The notes under the pieces were generated by a model. The model was not told the DNA's origin, did no database searches, and was given only the letters and a program-made list of their open reading frames with translations. This document shows positions 24,324 through 34,447 of a stretch of DNA of 64,000 nt, in pieces (position 1 is the first letter of the stretch; the number at the start of each line of letters is the position of its first letter). The translations under genes were made by a program, and so were the position numbers. This DNA comes from Flavobacteriales bacterium (GTDB lineage Bacteria > Bacteroidota > Bacteroidia > NS11-12g > UBA955). The stretch covers positions 1 to 64,000 of the forward strand of contig CANMCY010000008.1 in NCBI GenBank assembly GCA_947496375.1, in the 5' to 3' direction.

Positions 24324-27300
24324 ATGCACAGATATGCCCTCCGCATACTTGTCTTTTTTATTGCTTTTTTCTTCGCAGCTTTCCTGTCGGCGCAAGGCAA
24401 TAAACTGAGTATTGTTGCTTCTGCACCCAAGAATATGACCATTTGCGGGTTGACAGATACTGCAAGGGTTACCGTGTCGAATGTCAGCAGCTCCAATATT
24501 ACCGGAATTACGATAACGTTGTCTTTTCCATCCGGCATGCAGTATGTGGCCGGTTCGGTAAGCGGCACGGGTATCAGCGAAAGCAATATTACCAATCTCA
24601 ACCGTCCAATTTTTTCTTCAGCGAACCTGACTATCGGCAAAAACTTTACCTTCAGGTACAGGGTTCGTGCCAACTGCGATTTGATTGCCGTTGTAAGTGG
24701 TCCATCCAATCCTAGCGTCAATGTAAGGGTAGATTATACGGGTAATTTTGATGCCGCGCTTTCACTTCCATTTACTTCTGCCATTCCGTCTCTGGGCTAC
24801 AGTGGCATCACCAATCAGAGTTTTGTGGGCAATGTGGGCGATAAATTTGTGAGAAGGGTAACCGTCACAAACTTCGGCAAGGGGCCACTGCTGAGTCTCA
24901 GGTTGCTGCGAATCAAAGGAAAAGACCTGAGTCTGAAATCGGAGTCCGGTTTCAGTCACCGTTATAATCTTGACTCTGTTATTACCACCATTACCAAAGC
25001 CGATATCCAAAAGGTAGGCAACAAAGACACTTTTTTAGACCAGAATGAAAGTGTCTCCATATCTGATACTTTCACCATAAACGCCTGCTCATTATTGTCA
25101 ACAAGCTACGATTTGACCTGGGGTTGCGACAGTAAAAACTGCCAGGTCGTAAAAAATAATGCCCTGACATCCATCAGCACGGCTTCTCCCAATTTGCAGG
25201 TAGTGGTAAGCAACAGCATGCAGCTGGTTTACAACAACACAACGGTGAGTAAATTTACCATGCGCATTGCCAATATTGGCCAGATGAAGGCCGTGTTGCC
25301 GCAGGCGATGATTTTTCAGACCCTGAATCCCGGTGGCGGTTTTTACAACTACGAATTATCAAGGATAGATTCAACCTCTGTTAGATTGCGAAAAGGGTGG
25401 AATGGCACCGCGAATCGGGTGTATACGGATACGTTTCTGTCAAACATTGCCACCCAGTGCTGGTCTGCCGGAACCATGGGGGGATTTCGTCTCCGATTGC
25501 AGGAATTACAGCCCAAAGACACGATTTTTATAACCTGGGATGTTTTCCGATGTGCCAGTACCGGCTGTAATGCCGCATTTTATGAATCGGGATGGGGTTA
25601 CCGGGTTTCCTATCAGAATCAGTGCAAAACAGTGCTGAGTACCGGAAATCAGTGGGGGTACGTATATACCTATTCAGGCGGGGCCGTTACGCCCTATACC
25701 CCAACCGATCTTCAGCAAAATGAGGTAAAACCATTCCGCTACACTTTCAGTGGCATGGGAAATTTGCCCTTACACAGCAGCGCCGCCATCCGGATTGATA
25801 TGGTATTGCCCAATACCCTGTCGCACAGTCTCACTAAGGCGGATTTTTATATCGATAATCCCAACTTAACCGCCATCTGGTATCCCGATAGTCTGAAAAT
25901 GGTAAATGATACCCTGAGGGCTTTCATGGGTAGAACTGTAGTGTTTGGACTGACCAATTCAGAACTTACGGTGCGGTTAAAGGGTATCTGCCCCAGCGGG
26001 AGCGGCAACAACAATCAGCCGTTAACCCTCATTTATGCCTACAACCCCAACACTACGGCGCACCCAAATGTTTGGATAAAGCCCATTTGCAATACTGTTG
26101 TTGCAAAAGTGCACTGCAGAAATGTTTGTACAAGGGGAGGGATGCTATTCCGCAATTTTGAATTATACCGCAGTAACTATGGCCTGCCGGATAATGACAA
26201 TAATGGACTTGCAGATGCTTCAGGTACCATTGATAAGTTGAAAATTCGCACGGAAAGAATCATGTTCGGGGATACGCTGACCACCATCTTCAGGGGGCGT
26301 CCGAGAAATGCTTCCGGCATTAATAACTGGCGCTATGGCTTTGCGGAATCTGTGGTGACCAACGGCGATTATATATCGGTTTTAGACGCTAAGCTCGAAG
26401 TATACAAAGGTGTGACCAAAGTGTCCGGTAACTGCAATGCGGTGAAATGGCGCAAGGTGAGCAGCGGTACCAATGCTACCTTCTATTTCGATTTTACGGT
26501 GGATAGCATCTGGCGGGGTGGCTGTCTCTCCTCTACCTACCGATTCACCCAGAATGACAGTGTGAGTCTGATTGTTCGCTATAAAGTGGACAAAAACAGG
26601 GGGCAAACCACACAACCAATGAATTTTAGCAACCGATTCTACTTGGCATCGGCGGCAAACCCAAGTCCGTCTCAATCATATCAGTGTGATACCTTTTCAG
26701 GTAATTGTATTTTGTACGGTTATATTTTTCATAACTGGGGTTCCGATAACATTAGCTATGCCAGTTGCAATGAGGTTGCCATCAGTCAAAGTTTTTATCT
26801 GGGCATAGGAAATTGTTGCACTTACGGGGGAGGCAATATTTTCCCGTTTGAATACCGAAACTGGGGCAGGCCGGTTGCCATGAAACTGACTTTACCGTCC
26901 GCGCTGAAGCTGAACAGAACCAGCTTCATTCAGTACAGAACCGCAGGTACCAATAACACGGTTACGGAACAAAAAGACACTGTCCCTTTCCGCAGGGGTA
27001 GTACCTACTGGTTTGACTTTACCAAATACTACAAAGATTCCGGTGGTAAAGTCAACTATAGCGATGATGGTTTTCACGGAACTTTCTGGTATACGGTCAA
27101 TCCAAGTTGTGAATTATTGCCCAATACCACCTATCCGATTCAATACGACTATGTCTATGAGCGAAGGGGTGCACTGGGTAAGGGTTACGATACGGTGAGA
27201 TCCCAGATAATGCGAACCCCTGATTATTTTACGTTTGTACCGCCTAAGTTCACCCTGCAGCCCGCATTACCCATTCTCTACGGCACCAAAGATACCGTTG

Positions 27301-30300
27301 AATGGGAGGTTAGATATACCAATCCTTCAAGCACGTTCACCGCCAATAACATTTGGCTTTCACCGGCTAAAAACAGCAATATCAGGGTGGTGCAGATCCG
27401 CGACTGGGTGCGGGATACGGTGATAAAACCGGTCAATGACATTTACCGGGCCGGTTCTCTGCCGGCAGGACAAACCCGTCGTTTTAAAATCAGGGCTGTT
27501 TTTAATAATTGTACACCTGACAGTTTGCTCCTGTTCGGTGGATGGACTTGTCAGGGTTATCCCAATGATTTTACCTCCAATACCTGCGCTACATTGTCTA
27601 CCAAGCTCTATCTAGAGCCGCTGAACACACGATTGAATGTCACGTTAACCGATTCCCTCAGCAAATTTGATTTGTGCTATCCAAACCGAATGACCCTGGT
27701 AATTGACAATGTTCAGTCGGTGACTGCCCATCAGCTAAAGGCAAGAATTACCTTACCCATTGGCATGGAGTTGATTTCAGGGAATAATTTTATCCGTTAT
27801 CCCCACAAATCGGCAGCAACCAAATTAAGTGACCCGAAATTATTGGCCGGAACTACCTGGGAATGGGATCTAAACAAGTTGGTTTCAGGCCTGGCATCCG
27901 GATTTCCAGGAACCGTTGATACCAACAAAAACAAGATTATCATCACATTCAGGGTAAAAACTAACTGCGACTATGCTTCAGGCAGTTTCATTACTGCCAG
28001 GTCTGCTTCCAACATTCGCTGCGGTGACCCAATACCATCTAATGCTTCCTATACCAACCCGCTCGAAATCAGAGGCATTGTGCGCACTTTGCTCACCCAG
28101 GTAAAAAACTGGACGGATTCCATACTTCCTTGTGAAAAGCCGGCGTATTCCAAAGTCAGGGTTATTATTTTAGGTCCATCAGAAACAGATACCAATGACA
28201 GGGTAGAGGTGATATTGCCCCCCGGTCTGAACAGGGATACATCCTATTACAAGGCCGTACTCAACGCACCCGACCGATATAAATTGAAGGTTAGCAATTT
28301 CAATGGCGCTTCATTGCTTTCATGGCAATTACCACCCAAAATTCAACCCGGTGACTCTTCCGAATTTGAAATAAGACTGAATGCCAGCGGCAGTCAGCTT
28401 ACCTGTGGGCCGTTAGATGTGCTCAGCAGAACGGTTGTTGCTCAAAATGCAGAGTGTGTGCCGGAAAATAAAATTTGTACCATTAAAGCGATTACCGGTT
28501 CTATTCTTAGTTCGCCTGTGGTGGATAAAGGTGATTTGCAGTTTGTCAATGTCAGCATCAGTGCATCAAAGTTGCTTAATTCGGATACTGAACAGGTTAC
28601 ACTAAAATACGGCATCAAAAATATAGGTAAATATGCCAGCAGTGCCACGCCTATGGTGGTGAGATACCATTTTGACAGCGATGGCAATGGCAAATGGAGT
28701 GCCGGTGATTTGAGACTGGGTACAGATACCATTATAAAAACCCTGAAAAAAGATTCATTTGTGCTGATGAGCCGAACCCTGAAAATCAGGGCCGGCAGAA
28801 GCTGTGCCTTACTGGCAGTCATTGACAGCGGAGCATGTGCCTGCCGTTTCGGGCAGATTATGTTCCCAGCGCCCTATTACCCCAATGCAGGAAGGGATAC
28901 TGCACTGTGCTCAGGCACCCCGTGGAAACTGGGTACCGCTACATCCAAGTGGTATCAATACCGCTGGGACAGAACCGACTTGCTGGACAGTTTTTACATT
29001 GGAAATCCCGTTTACACACCCATAAACTCCGATATAGTTCCTGATACACAGTTTTTCATGCTTAGCACAAACAGAGGGGTCTGCAGTTCAAGGGATACCA
29101 TTCGGCTGATTGTGTTGCCTTTGCCGGATCTTGTTATTAACAATAAGAACAGGGAAATCTGCGAGGGGGCGGCGGTAAAACTGTTAAATACCGTCAGTGG
29201 GGGTAAGTCGCCCTATCAGTGGCGCTGGTCTCCGTCTATAGGTCTCTCGGATGCCTCGGCTTCAGAACCCTTGGCATCGCCCAAAACAGGCACCCGTTAT
29301 ACCCTTCGTATAACCGATAGATTTGGTTGTGCTAAATCCGATACATTGAGAATTTCGGTGAACCCCAATCCCGTAGCGGCGTTCTCCTGGCCCGTGACCT
29401 GTGCTGGCCGACCTGTGATGGTTTCAGACAGTAGCAGGATTTCGGCGGATAGTATTGTAACCCGCCTCTGGAGCGCCACCGGCTTCGATACGTTTGGTTT
29501 AAAAGTGCTGAATTTCAATATGAATGGGCGTTCCAGGGTGCCGCTCACCCTCTCGGTATTTAGCAACAAAGGTTGTGGTGATACCCTTACCCGCATTGTA
29601 GATGTGAAAGCCATACCCAGAGCCGCCTTTACAATACCCTATGTATGCAATGGCGACTCCAGCCGTTTTGCTAACCAAACCACCCTGGATAGCGGAGTTA
29701 TCACTGCCTGGAGCTGGGATTTTGGGGACGGTACATCTGCTTCCGTTAAAAATCCCATACATCGGTATGCTGATACCGGCATTCGCACCGTCATGCTGTC
29801 AGCCCTTAGCAATAACGGATGCGCGGATACCGTGCGCAAAACAGCCAGGGTGTTTCCGGTGCCTGTGGCCCGATTTACTTTCGCCAATGTGTGCTCAGGA
29901 GACTCGTTTTCTTTTGCACACACTTCCAATCTGTTTGGCGATACCCTGCAGTCCCTAAGCTGGAATCTGGGTGTCATGGGATCGGCCACAGACAGCAGTT
30001 TCCGAAGAATGGTTACCCCCTGGGGCAAATACCCGGTTGCATTAACCGTTCAAACACTTCATGGCTGCAGACACACTGCGCGTGACACAGCCAGGGTTTA
30101 TCCGCTGCCGGTGCCCGCCTTTACAGCCGATTCTATTTGTGAAGGACTTACCACTACCTTCCTGAATGGCGCTAAAATCCCTGAAGGAAGCATAAAAGGA
30201 TATCAGTGGGCTTTTGGAGACGGCAATGGATCAGTGGCTACCGCTCCCAAACATGTTTACGCCAATCAGGGATTGTATGTAGCACGCCTGAAAGCAACAT

Positions 30301-31607
30301 CAGATAAGGGCTGCGTAGATAGCGTAGAAAATACAATAACTGTGTTTGCTCCTGCATGGCCTGTGTTTGCGGTCAATAACCTTTGTCTGCGTCAGAACCT
30401 CGTGAGTACGGCGCAGCATCGCGGACAAGGCACTCCCCTAAGCTACCGCTGGTATTTGGGTAATGGAGACAGCGTAATCGGGAAAAATCTGAATTACCTG
30501 TATTCTGCTCATGGCACCTACAACCTACGCATGCGCATGGTTACCGACCGGGGTTGTGTGCGGGATTCTACTGCGGTAGTTGTCATTCATCCGTTGCCTC
30601 AGGTGATGTTTACTGCCGTAAACCCCTGTAAAGATGATAGTCTGGTCTTTACCGCACAAACCGGTATAGCATTGGGCAGCGCAGGCACACCGCAGTGGAC
30701 ATTCAGCGATGGACGTTCGGCTTCCGGTAGCCCGGTAAGACTCATTTTTGGAACGCCGGGAAGCGGTTTTGCAAAACTCAAACACACTTCCGACAAGGGT
30801 TGCATGGATTCACTCAATTTGCCTTACGTTGTGGGTGAAAAAGTTGTTGTACGGTATACAGTAAGTGACGTATGCCTTGAAGAATCCAGTCAATTCAGGG
30901 ATTCCAGTACAGGTGCCCAAACTATCAATGCGTGGAGCTGGGATTTTGGCAATGGAGGGAAATCAACCCAGTCCAGTCCTGTGCATACCTATAAAATGCC
31001 CGGGACCTACAATACCCGCCTGCAAATCAGCACCTTGCCCGGTTGTAATTATGCTGTAGGGAAAACCACCACGGTTCATCCCAAGCCCACGGCCCTGTTT
31101 ACCCACAGCCCTGATCGAGGAACCATAGTAAATCCCCTGATTACATTTACAGACAATAGCTCGGGTGCAGATACCCTGTGGTATTCAATCAGCACCGGAT
31201 TTAAAACCCAAAACCGCAATTTCACCTACAGGTTCCCTGATAGTGGTGTATACAGCACCACGCAATATGTTTCCACACGCTATGGCTGCAGAGATTCCTT
31301 TACCCAAAAGATAAACATAGATTACATTTATACACTGCACATTCCCAATGCCTTTACTCCTGATGGAAATAACCTCAACGAAGGTTTTGGACCTGTGGGA
31401 ATGGGTGTTAAGTGGTATTCCATGAAAATTTATTCGCGATGGGGTGAAAAGCTGTACGAAACTGCTGAAAGCAAACCCTGGAATGGAATGTACATGGGGG
31501 AACAGCTGCCGGAGGGTATCTATATATATTTAATGGAGATAAAGGACCACAATGGCCGCAATCACTACGCCAAAGGCACGGTTCACATTCTTCGAAAAGG
31601 CGAATGA
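24324..31607 (+). CDS. Giant T9SS (type B) surface protein with PKD domains
   Basis: 2427 residues. Signal peptide MHRYALRILVFFIAFFFAAF. Roughly residues 25-1500 are repeated beta-sandwich segments of the DUF11/conserved-repeat style (ITITLSFPSGMQYVAGSVSG, ARITLPIGMELISG, VEVILPPGLN), many with paired Cys. Residues ~1570-2300 are PKD domains, seen as WSWDFGDGTS near 1795, YQWAFGDGNGS near 1959, RWYLGNGDS near 2041 and WSWDFGNGGKS near 2202. The last ~90 residues (IPNAFTPDGNNLNEGFGP, MKIYSRWGEKLYET, WNGMYMGEQLPEGIYIYLM) are the gliding-motility-associated C-terminal domain, a type B T9SS sorting signal. It is therefore exported by T9SS and probably anchored at or released from the cell surface; adhesion is likely but unproven. 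Its stop is 3 bp from the convergent maf stop. Confidence 0.92.
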   Translation: MHRYALRILVFFIAFFFAAFLSAQGNKLSIVASAPKNMTICGLTDTARVTVSNVSSSNITGITITLSFPSGMQYVAGSVSGTGISESNITNLNRPIFSSANLTIGKNFTFRYRVRANCDLIAVVSGPSNPSVNVRVDYTGNFDAALSLPFTSAIPSLGYSGITNQSFVGNVGDKFVRRVTVTNFGKGPLLSLRLLRIKGKDLSLKSESGFSHRYNLDSVITTITKADIQKVGNKDTFLDQNESVSISDTFTINACSLLSTSYDLTWGCDSKNCQVVKNNALTSISTASPNLQVVVSNSMQLVYNNTTVSKFTMRIANIGQMKAVLPQAMIFQTLNPGGGFYNYELSRIDSTSVRLRKGWNGTANRVYTDTFLSNIATQCWSAGTMGGFRLRLQELQPKDTIFITWDVFRCASTGCNAAFYESGWGYRVSYQNQCKTVLSTGNQWGYVYTYSGGAVTPYTPTDLQQNEVKPFRYTFSGMGNLPLHSSAAIRIDMVLPNTLSHSLTKADFYIDNPNLTAIWYPDSLKMVNDTLRAFMGRTVVFGLTNSELTVRLKGICPSGSGNNNQPLTLIYAYNPNTTAHPNVWIKPICNTVVAKVHCRNVCTRGGMLFRNFELYRSNYGLPDNDNNGLADASGTIDKLKIRTERIMFGDTLTTIFRGRPRNASGINNWRYGFAESVVTNGDYISVLDAKLEVYKGVTKVSGNCNAVKWRKVSSGTNATFYFDFTVDSIWRGGCLSSTYRFTQNDSVSLIVRYKVDKNRGQTTQPMNFSNRFYLASAANPSPSQSYQCDTFSGNCILYGYIFHNWGSDNISYASCNEVAISQSFYLGIGNCCTYGGGNIFPFEYRNWGRPVAMKLTLPSALKLNRTSFIQYRTAGTNNTVTEQKDTVPFRRGSTYWFDFTKYYKDSGGKVNYSDDGFHGTFWYTVNPSCELLPNTTYPIQYDYVYERRGALGKGYDTVRSQIMRTPDYFTFVPPKFTLQPALPILYGTKDTVEWEVRYTNPSSTFTANNIWLSPAKNSNIRVVQIRDWVRDTVIKPVNDIYRAGSLPAGQTRRFKIRAVFNNCTPDSLLLFGGWTCQGYPNDFTSNTCATLSTKLYLEPLNTRLNVTLTDSLSKFDLCYPNRMTLVIDNVQSVTAHQLKARITLPIGMELISGNNFIRYPHKSAATKLSDPKLLAGTTWEWDLNKLVSGLASGFPGTVDTNKNKIIITFRVKTNCDYASGSFITARSASNIRCGDPIPSNASYTNPLEIRGIVRTLLTQVKNWTDSILPCEKPAYSKVRVIILGPSETDTNDRVEVILPPGLNRDTSYYKAVLNAPDRYKLKVSNFNGASLLSWQLPPKIQPGDSSEFEIRLNASGSQLTCGPLDVLSRTVVAQNAECVPENKICTIKAITGSILSSPVVDKGDLQFVNVSISASKLLNSDTEQVTLKYGIKNIGKYASSATPMVVRYHFDSDGNGKWSAGDLRLGTDTIIKTLKKDSFVLMSRTLKIRAGRSCALLAVIDSGACACRFGQIMFPAPYYPNAGRDTALCSGTPWKLGTATSKWYQYRWDRTDLLDSFYIGNPVYTPINSDIVPDTQFFMLSTNRGVCSSRDTIRLIVLPLPDLVINNKNREICEGAAVKLLNTVSGGKSPYQWRWSPSIGLSDASASEPLASPKTGTRYTLRITDRFGCAKSDTLRISVNPNPVAAFSWPVTCAGRPVMVSDSSRISADSIVTRLWSATGFDTFGLKVLNFNMNGRSRVPLTLSVFSNKGCGDTLTRIVDVKAIPRAAFTIPYVCNGDSSRFANQTTLDSGVITAWSWDFGDGTSASVKNPIHRYADTGIRTVMLSALSNNGCADTVRKTARVFPVPVARFTFANVCSGDSFSFAHTSNLFGDTLQSLSWNLGVMGSATDSSFRRMVTPWGKYPVALTVQTLHGCRHTARDTARVYPLPVPAFTADSICEGLTTTFLNGAKIPEGSIKGYQWAFGDGNGSVATAPKHVYANQGLYVARLKATSDKGCVDSVENTITVFAPAWPVFAVNNLCLRQNLVSTAQHRGQGTPLSYRWYLGNGDSVIGKNLNYLYSAHGTYNLRMRMVTDRGCVRDSTAVVVIHPLPQVMFTAVNPCKDDSLVFTAQTGIALGSAGTPQWTFSDGRSASGSPVRLIFGTPGSGFAKLKHTSDKGCMDSLNLPYVVGEKVVVRYTVSDVCLEESSQFRDSSTGAQTINAWSWDFGNGGKSTQSSPVHTYKMPGTYNTRLQISTLPGCNYAVGKTTTVHPKPTALFTHSPDRGTIVNPLITFTDNSSGADTLWYSISTGFKTQNRNFTYRFPDSGVYSTTQYVSTRYGCRDSFTQKINIDYIYTLHIPNAFTPDGNNLNEGFGPVGMGVKWYSMKIYSRWGEKLYETAESKPWNGMYMGEQLPEGIYIYLMEIKDHNGRNHYAKGTVHILRKGE

Positions 31608-31609
31608 TT

Positions 31610-32185
31610 TTATGGAAGCAAAAACCCCTGCAGTTCTCTGTAGAATCTTGCCATGGGGAATCCCATCACATTGTAAAAACAGCCATTGATGCGCTTTACA
31701 CCCATGTATCCCATCCAGTCCTGCACCCCGTAGGCGCCGGCTTTATCGAACGGTTTGTATTCTTCTATGTAATAATCAATTTCTTTACGGCTCAGAGGAT
31801 AAAATTCTACTTCGCTGCGTTCGTGAAAAACCTGTTGCCGCTCGCCATTGCGCATGCAAACACCGGTAAACACCTCATGGGTTTTGCCACTGAGTGAGGT
31901 AAGCATCTCAACGGCCTCGTCTTTGTGGCCGGGTTTGTTGATAACCCTGTTGCCAAGGCATACAATGGTATCTGCGGTCACCAGTATCTGATTGGTCAGG
32001 GTTTCGGTGAAATGCGATGCCTTGTGTGAAGCCAGAAATTCACAAACCTGTTCCCGCACCAAATAATCCGGAAAATCTTCTTCCGCATCGATGTTCACCA
32101 CTTCAAAGTGCAGGCCGGCTTCCCGGAAAATCTGATGGCGCCTTGGGCTTTTTGAAGCCAGCAGCAGCTTGGGGAACTGAATCAT
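31610..32185 (-). CDS. maf: Maf-family nucleoside triphosphate pyrophosphatase
   Basis: 191 residues. Maf proteins hydrolyse non-canonical or canonical pyrimidine NTPs to NMPs (dTTP/UTP/pseudo-UTP type for YhdE-like members), a house-cleaning role once linked to septum inhibition. The signature LLLASKSPRRHQIFREAGL is at residues 8-26, with NIDAEEDFP, catalytic VTADTIVCLGN near 70, KPGHKDEAVEMLTSLSGKTH and the late DKAGAYGVQDW. Substrate subtype not assigned. Promoter TACCTTTG ends four bases before the ATG. Confidence 0.93.
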   Translation of the reverse strand: MIQFPKLLLASKSPRRHQIFREAGLHFEVVNIDAEEDFPDYLVREQVCEFLASHKASHFTETLTNQILVTADTIVCLGNRVINKPGHKDEAVEMLTSLSGKTHEVFTGVCMRNGERQQVFHERSEVEFYPLSRKEIDYYIEEYKPFDKAGAYGVQDWMGYMGVKRINGCFYNVMGFPMARFYRELQGFLLP

Positions 32186-32189
32186 GCAG

Positions 32190-32197
32190 CAAAGGTA
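32190..32197 (-). promoter_or_regulatory. TAnnTTTG -7 element for maf, four bases from the start
   Basis: Minus-strand TACCTTTG, then CTGC, then ATG at 32185. Third clear case in the window of a four-base gap between this element and the start codon. Confidence 0.5.
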
Positions 32198-32236
32198 TTG
32201 CTTACAGCGTAAAGTAGAAATTAGCGGCTAATGGGT

Positions 32237-32244
32237 TATTTTTG
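32237..32244 (+). promoter_or_regulatory. TAnnTTTG -7 element for the 3-hydroxyacyl-CoA dehydrogenase gene
   Basis: TATTTTTG, nine bases before the ATG at 32254. Its last base pairs overlap an in-frame TTG (32242), which argues against that TTG as the start. Confidence 0.5.
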
Positions 32245-32253
32245 CGGCAAATT

Positions 32254-33141
32254 ATGAAGCAAATTGCAGTAATCGGCGGCGGCACCATGGGCAATGGCAT
32301 TGTGCATGTTTTCGCCCAGAACGGATACCAGGTAGCATTGATTGATGTGAAACCTGAGATTTTGGAAAAAGCCCTGGCCACCATTTCAAAAAACCTCGAC
32401 AGGCAAGTGGCTAAAGGGGTGATTGATGAGGATAAAAAGTCAGCCACCCTGGCCAATATCAAAACTTTCACCGGCATCAGTGATGGTGTGGAAGGCGCAG
32501 ATTTGGTGGTGGAGGCCGCTACAGAAAATCTGGATATCAAACTGAATATTTTCCGTCAACTTGATAGTTTTGCGAAACCGGAGTGCATACTCGCATCCAA
32601 CACATCCTCCATTAGCATTACCAAAATTGGCTCAGTTACGAACAGGCCTGAGAAGGTAATCGGTATGCACTTTATGAATCCCGTGCCGGTAATGAAGCTG
32701 GTGGAAATAATCGGGGGTTACAAAACCGATAAACAAACGCTGGATACCATCGTGGAGTTAACCAAAGCCATCGGTAAAGTACCTGCGGTAACCCAGGATT
32801 ATCCGGGCTTTATCTCCAATAGGGTACTCATTCCCATGATCAACGAGGCCATTTTGTCTCTGGAAGAGGGTGTGGCCGGTGTGGAAGAGATTGACACCAT
32901 CATGAAGCTGGGTATGGCGCATCCTATGGGCCCGTTGCAACTGGCCGATTTTATTGGGCTGGATGTTTGCCTGGCCATATTGCACGTGTTGCATGATGGA
33001 TTTAAAAATCCCAAATATGCACCTTCTAATTTGCTGGTCAATATGGTAACTGCCGGAGATCTGGGTGTTAAATCCGGACGGGGTTTTTACGATTATTCCC
33101 ACGGAACCAAAGAGCTGGTGGTTTCCCCTAAATTTTGCTGA
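32254..33141 (+). CDS. 3-hydroxybutyryl-CoA dehydrogenase
   Basis: 295 residues. NAD(P)-dependent oxidation of (S)-3-hydroxyacyl-CoA to 3-oxoacyl-CoA, in beta-oxidation or butyrate-type metabolism. The Rossmann motif AVIGGGTMGNGIVHVFAQNG opens the protein; ADLVVEAATENLDIK, ILASNTSSISITKI, IGMHFMNPVPVMKLVEII (with the catalytic His) and DYPGFISNRVLIPMINEAI follow, then the C-terminal dimer domain GPLQLADFIGLDVCLAILHV. Length fits the single-domain Hbd/PaaH type, not the large fused FadB. No other fatty-acid gene is adjacent. Confidence 0.94.
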   Translation: MKQIAVIGGGTMGNGIVHVFAQNGYQVALIDVKPEILEKALATISKNLDRQVAKGVIDEDKKSATLANIKTFTGISDGVEGADLVVEAATENLDIKLNIFRQLDSFAKPECILASNTSSISITKIGSVTNRPEKVIGMHFMNPVPVMKLVEIIGGYKTDKQTLDTIVELTKAIGKVPAVTQDYPGFISNRVLIPMINEAILSLEEGVAGVEEIDTIMKLGMAHPMGPLQLADFIGLDVCLAILHVLHDGFKNPKYAPSNLLVNMVTAGDLGVKSGRGFYDYSHGTKELVVSPKFC

Positions 33142-33176
33142 TAAAGCCCATAATTTTAAAACCATACTTCCTTGAA

Positions 33177-33197
33177 AAGCCCTTCAGTAAAGGGCTT
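33177..33197 (+). terminator. Possible weak terminator hairpin
   Basis: AAGCCCTT-CAGTA-AAGGGCTT, an 8-bp stem 36 bp after the dehydrogenase stop. The T-rich tract starts only after a CCGCG interruption, so termination would be weak. Confidence 0.35.
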
Positions 33198-33273
33198 CCG
33201 CGTATTTTCTTGACTTTCCTCGCATATTATATTACATTCGCATTTTAATTAATCACGGGCGCGCTGCAACCGC

Positions 33274-34320
33274 ATGAAATTAAGTCAATTTAAATTCGAA
33301 CTTCCTGAAGAGCTAATTGCCCAGGAACCCCTTAAAACCCGTCACGAAAGCCGCCTTCTGGTGGTAAATCGCAAGGAAAAAACCATTGAGCACAAAATGT
33401 TTCATGATGTGCTGGATATTTTTGACGAAGACGACACGTTTGTGGTGAACAATACCAAGGTATTCACCGCTCGCATGTACGGACAAAAAGAGAAAACCGG
33501 AGCACAAATCGAAGTGTTTTTGCTTAGGGAACTCAACCATGATTTGCGACTTTGGGATGTGCTGGTAGATCCTGCCAGGAAAATCAGGGTAGGGAATAAG
33601 CTGTATTTTGGAGATGATGACCTGGTGGCGGAAGTAGTGGATAATACCACCTCACGCGGGCGCACCATTCGCTTTCTTTTTGATGGTGATGACGAGGCGT
33701 TCACCCGTGTGATCAAGAAGCTTGGTGAAACTCCCATACCCAAATACATTTCGCGAGCAGTAAAACCGGAAGATGAGCACTGGTATCAGAGCCAGTTTGC
33801 CAAATACGTAGGTGCCGTTGCGGCTCCCGCGGCTCAGTTGCACCTAACCCGTGAATTGCTGATGCGATTGGATATCAAAGGGATAAAATTTGCAGAGATA
33901 ACTTTGCATCTTGGCCTTGGCGCTTTCCGTGAGGTAGAGGTGGAAGACCTTACCAAACATAAGATGGACAGTGAGTTTTACAGCATAGACCAAACGGCCT
34001 GCGATATCGTGAATGGTTCCATTGACAAGCGCAAGCGTGTTGTGGCAGTGGGAGGTTCGGTTATGCGTGCTATGGAAAGCAGTGTAAGCTCCACCAAAAC
34101 CCTGAATCCCGGAGCGGGCTGGTCTGATAAATTCATTTTCCCACCCCATGATTTTAGCGTGGCCAATGCGTTTATTACCAACCTGCATCAGCCGGAAAGT
34201 CCGTTGTACATGATGGCCTGTGCCTACACCAGCCATGAGTTTATGACCCACGTGTATCAGGAAGCCATCAAGGAACAATACCGTTTCCTGTGCTATGGCG
34301 ATGCCATGTTGATTATCTAA
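33274..34320 (+). CDS. queA: S-adenosylmethionine:tRNA ribosyltransferase-isomerase
   Basis: 348 residues. QueA moves the ribosyl part of SAM onto 7-aminomethyl-7-deazaguanine in tRNA to give epoxyqueuosine, late in queuosine synthesis. Conserved blocks: [20 protein letters not shown] at the start, [64 protein letters not shown] and [17 protein letters not shown]. Length is normal. A strong terminator follows 16 bp after the stop. Confidence 0.96.
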   Translation: MKLSQFKFELPEELIAQEPLKTRHESRLLVVNRKEKTIEHKMFHDVLDIFDEDDTFVVNNTKVFTARMYGQKEKTGAQIEVFLLRELNHDLRLWDVLVDPARKIRVGNKLYFGDDDLVAEVVDNTTSRGRTIRFLFDGDDEAFTRVIKKLGETPIPKYISRAVKPEDEHWYQSQFAKYVGAVAAPAAQLHLTRELLMRLDIKGIKFAEITLHLGLGAFREVEVEDLTKHKMDSEFYSIDQTACDIVNGSIDKRKRVVAVGGSVMRAMESSVSSTKTLNPGAGWSDKFIFPPHDFSVANAFITNLHQPESPLYMMACAYTSHEFMTHVYQEAIKEQYRFLCYGDAMLII

Positions 34321-34336
34321 AGGAATTTAAAACCAC

Positions 34337-34364
34337 AAAAAAGCCCCGGAAACGGGGCTTTTTT
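34337..34364 (+). terminator. Rho-independent terminator after queA
   Basis: AAAAAAGCCCCG-GAAA-CGGGGCTTTTTT: 6-bp GC stem extended by an A/T tract on each side, ending in a T run. Works on either strand. Confidence 0.93.
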
Positions 34365-34368
34365 GTTG

Positions 34369-34404
34369 CCCCATAGCCCTCGGTTTCAACCGTGGGCTAT
34401 GGGG
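34369..34404. repeat. 36-bp hairpin palindrome
   Basis: CCCCATAGCCC and its complement GGGCTATGGGG enclose CGGTTTCAACCG, giving an 11-bp outer and 5-bp inner stem separated by a T-T mismatch. The CGGTTTCAACCG core and ATAGCCC arms recur in altered form in the palindrome at 34593-34636, so both look like members of one dispersed repeat family. Confidence 0.75.
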
Positions 34405-34447
34405 CCGACCCTTTCTTATTCCAAACCCCAGGATATGCTTGGGATAG

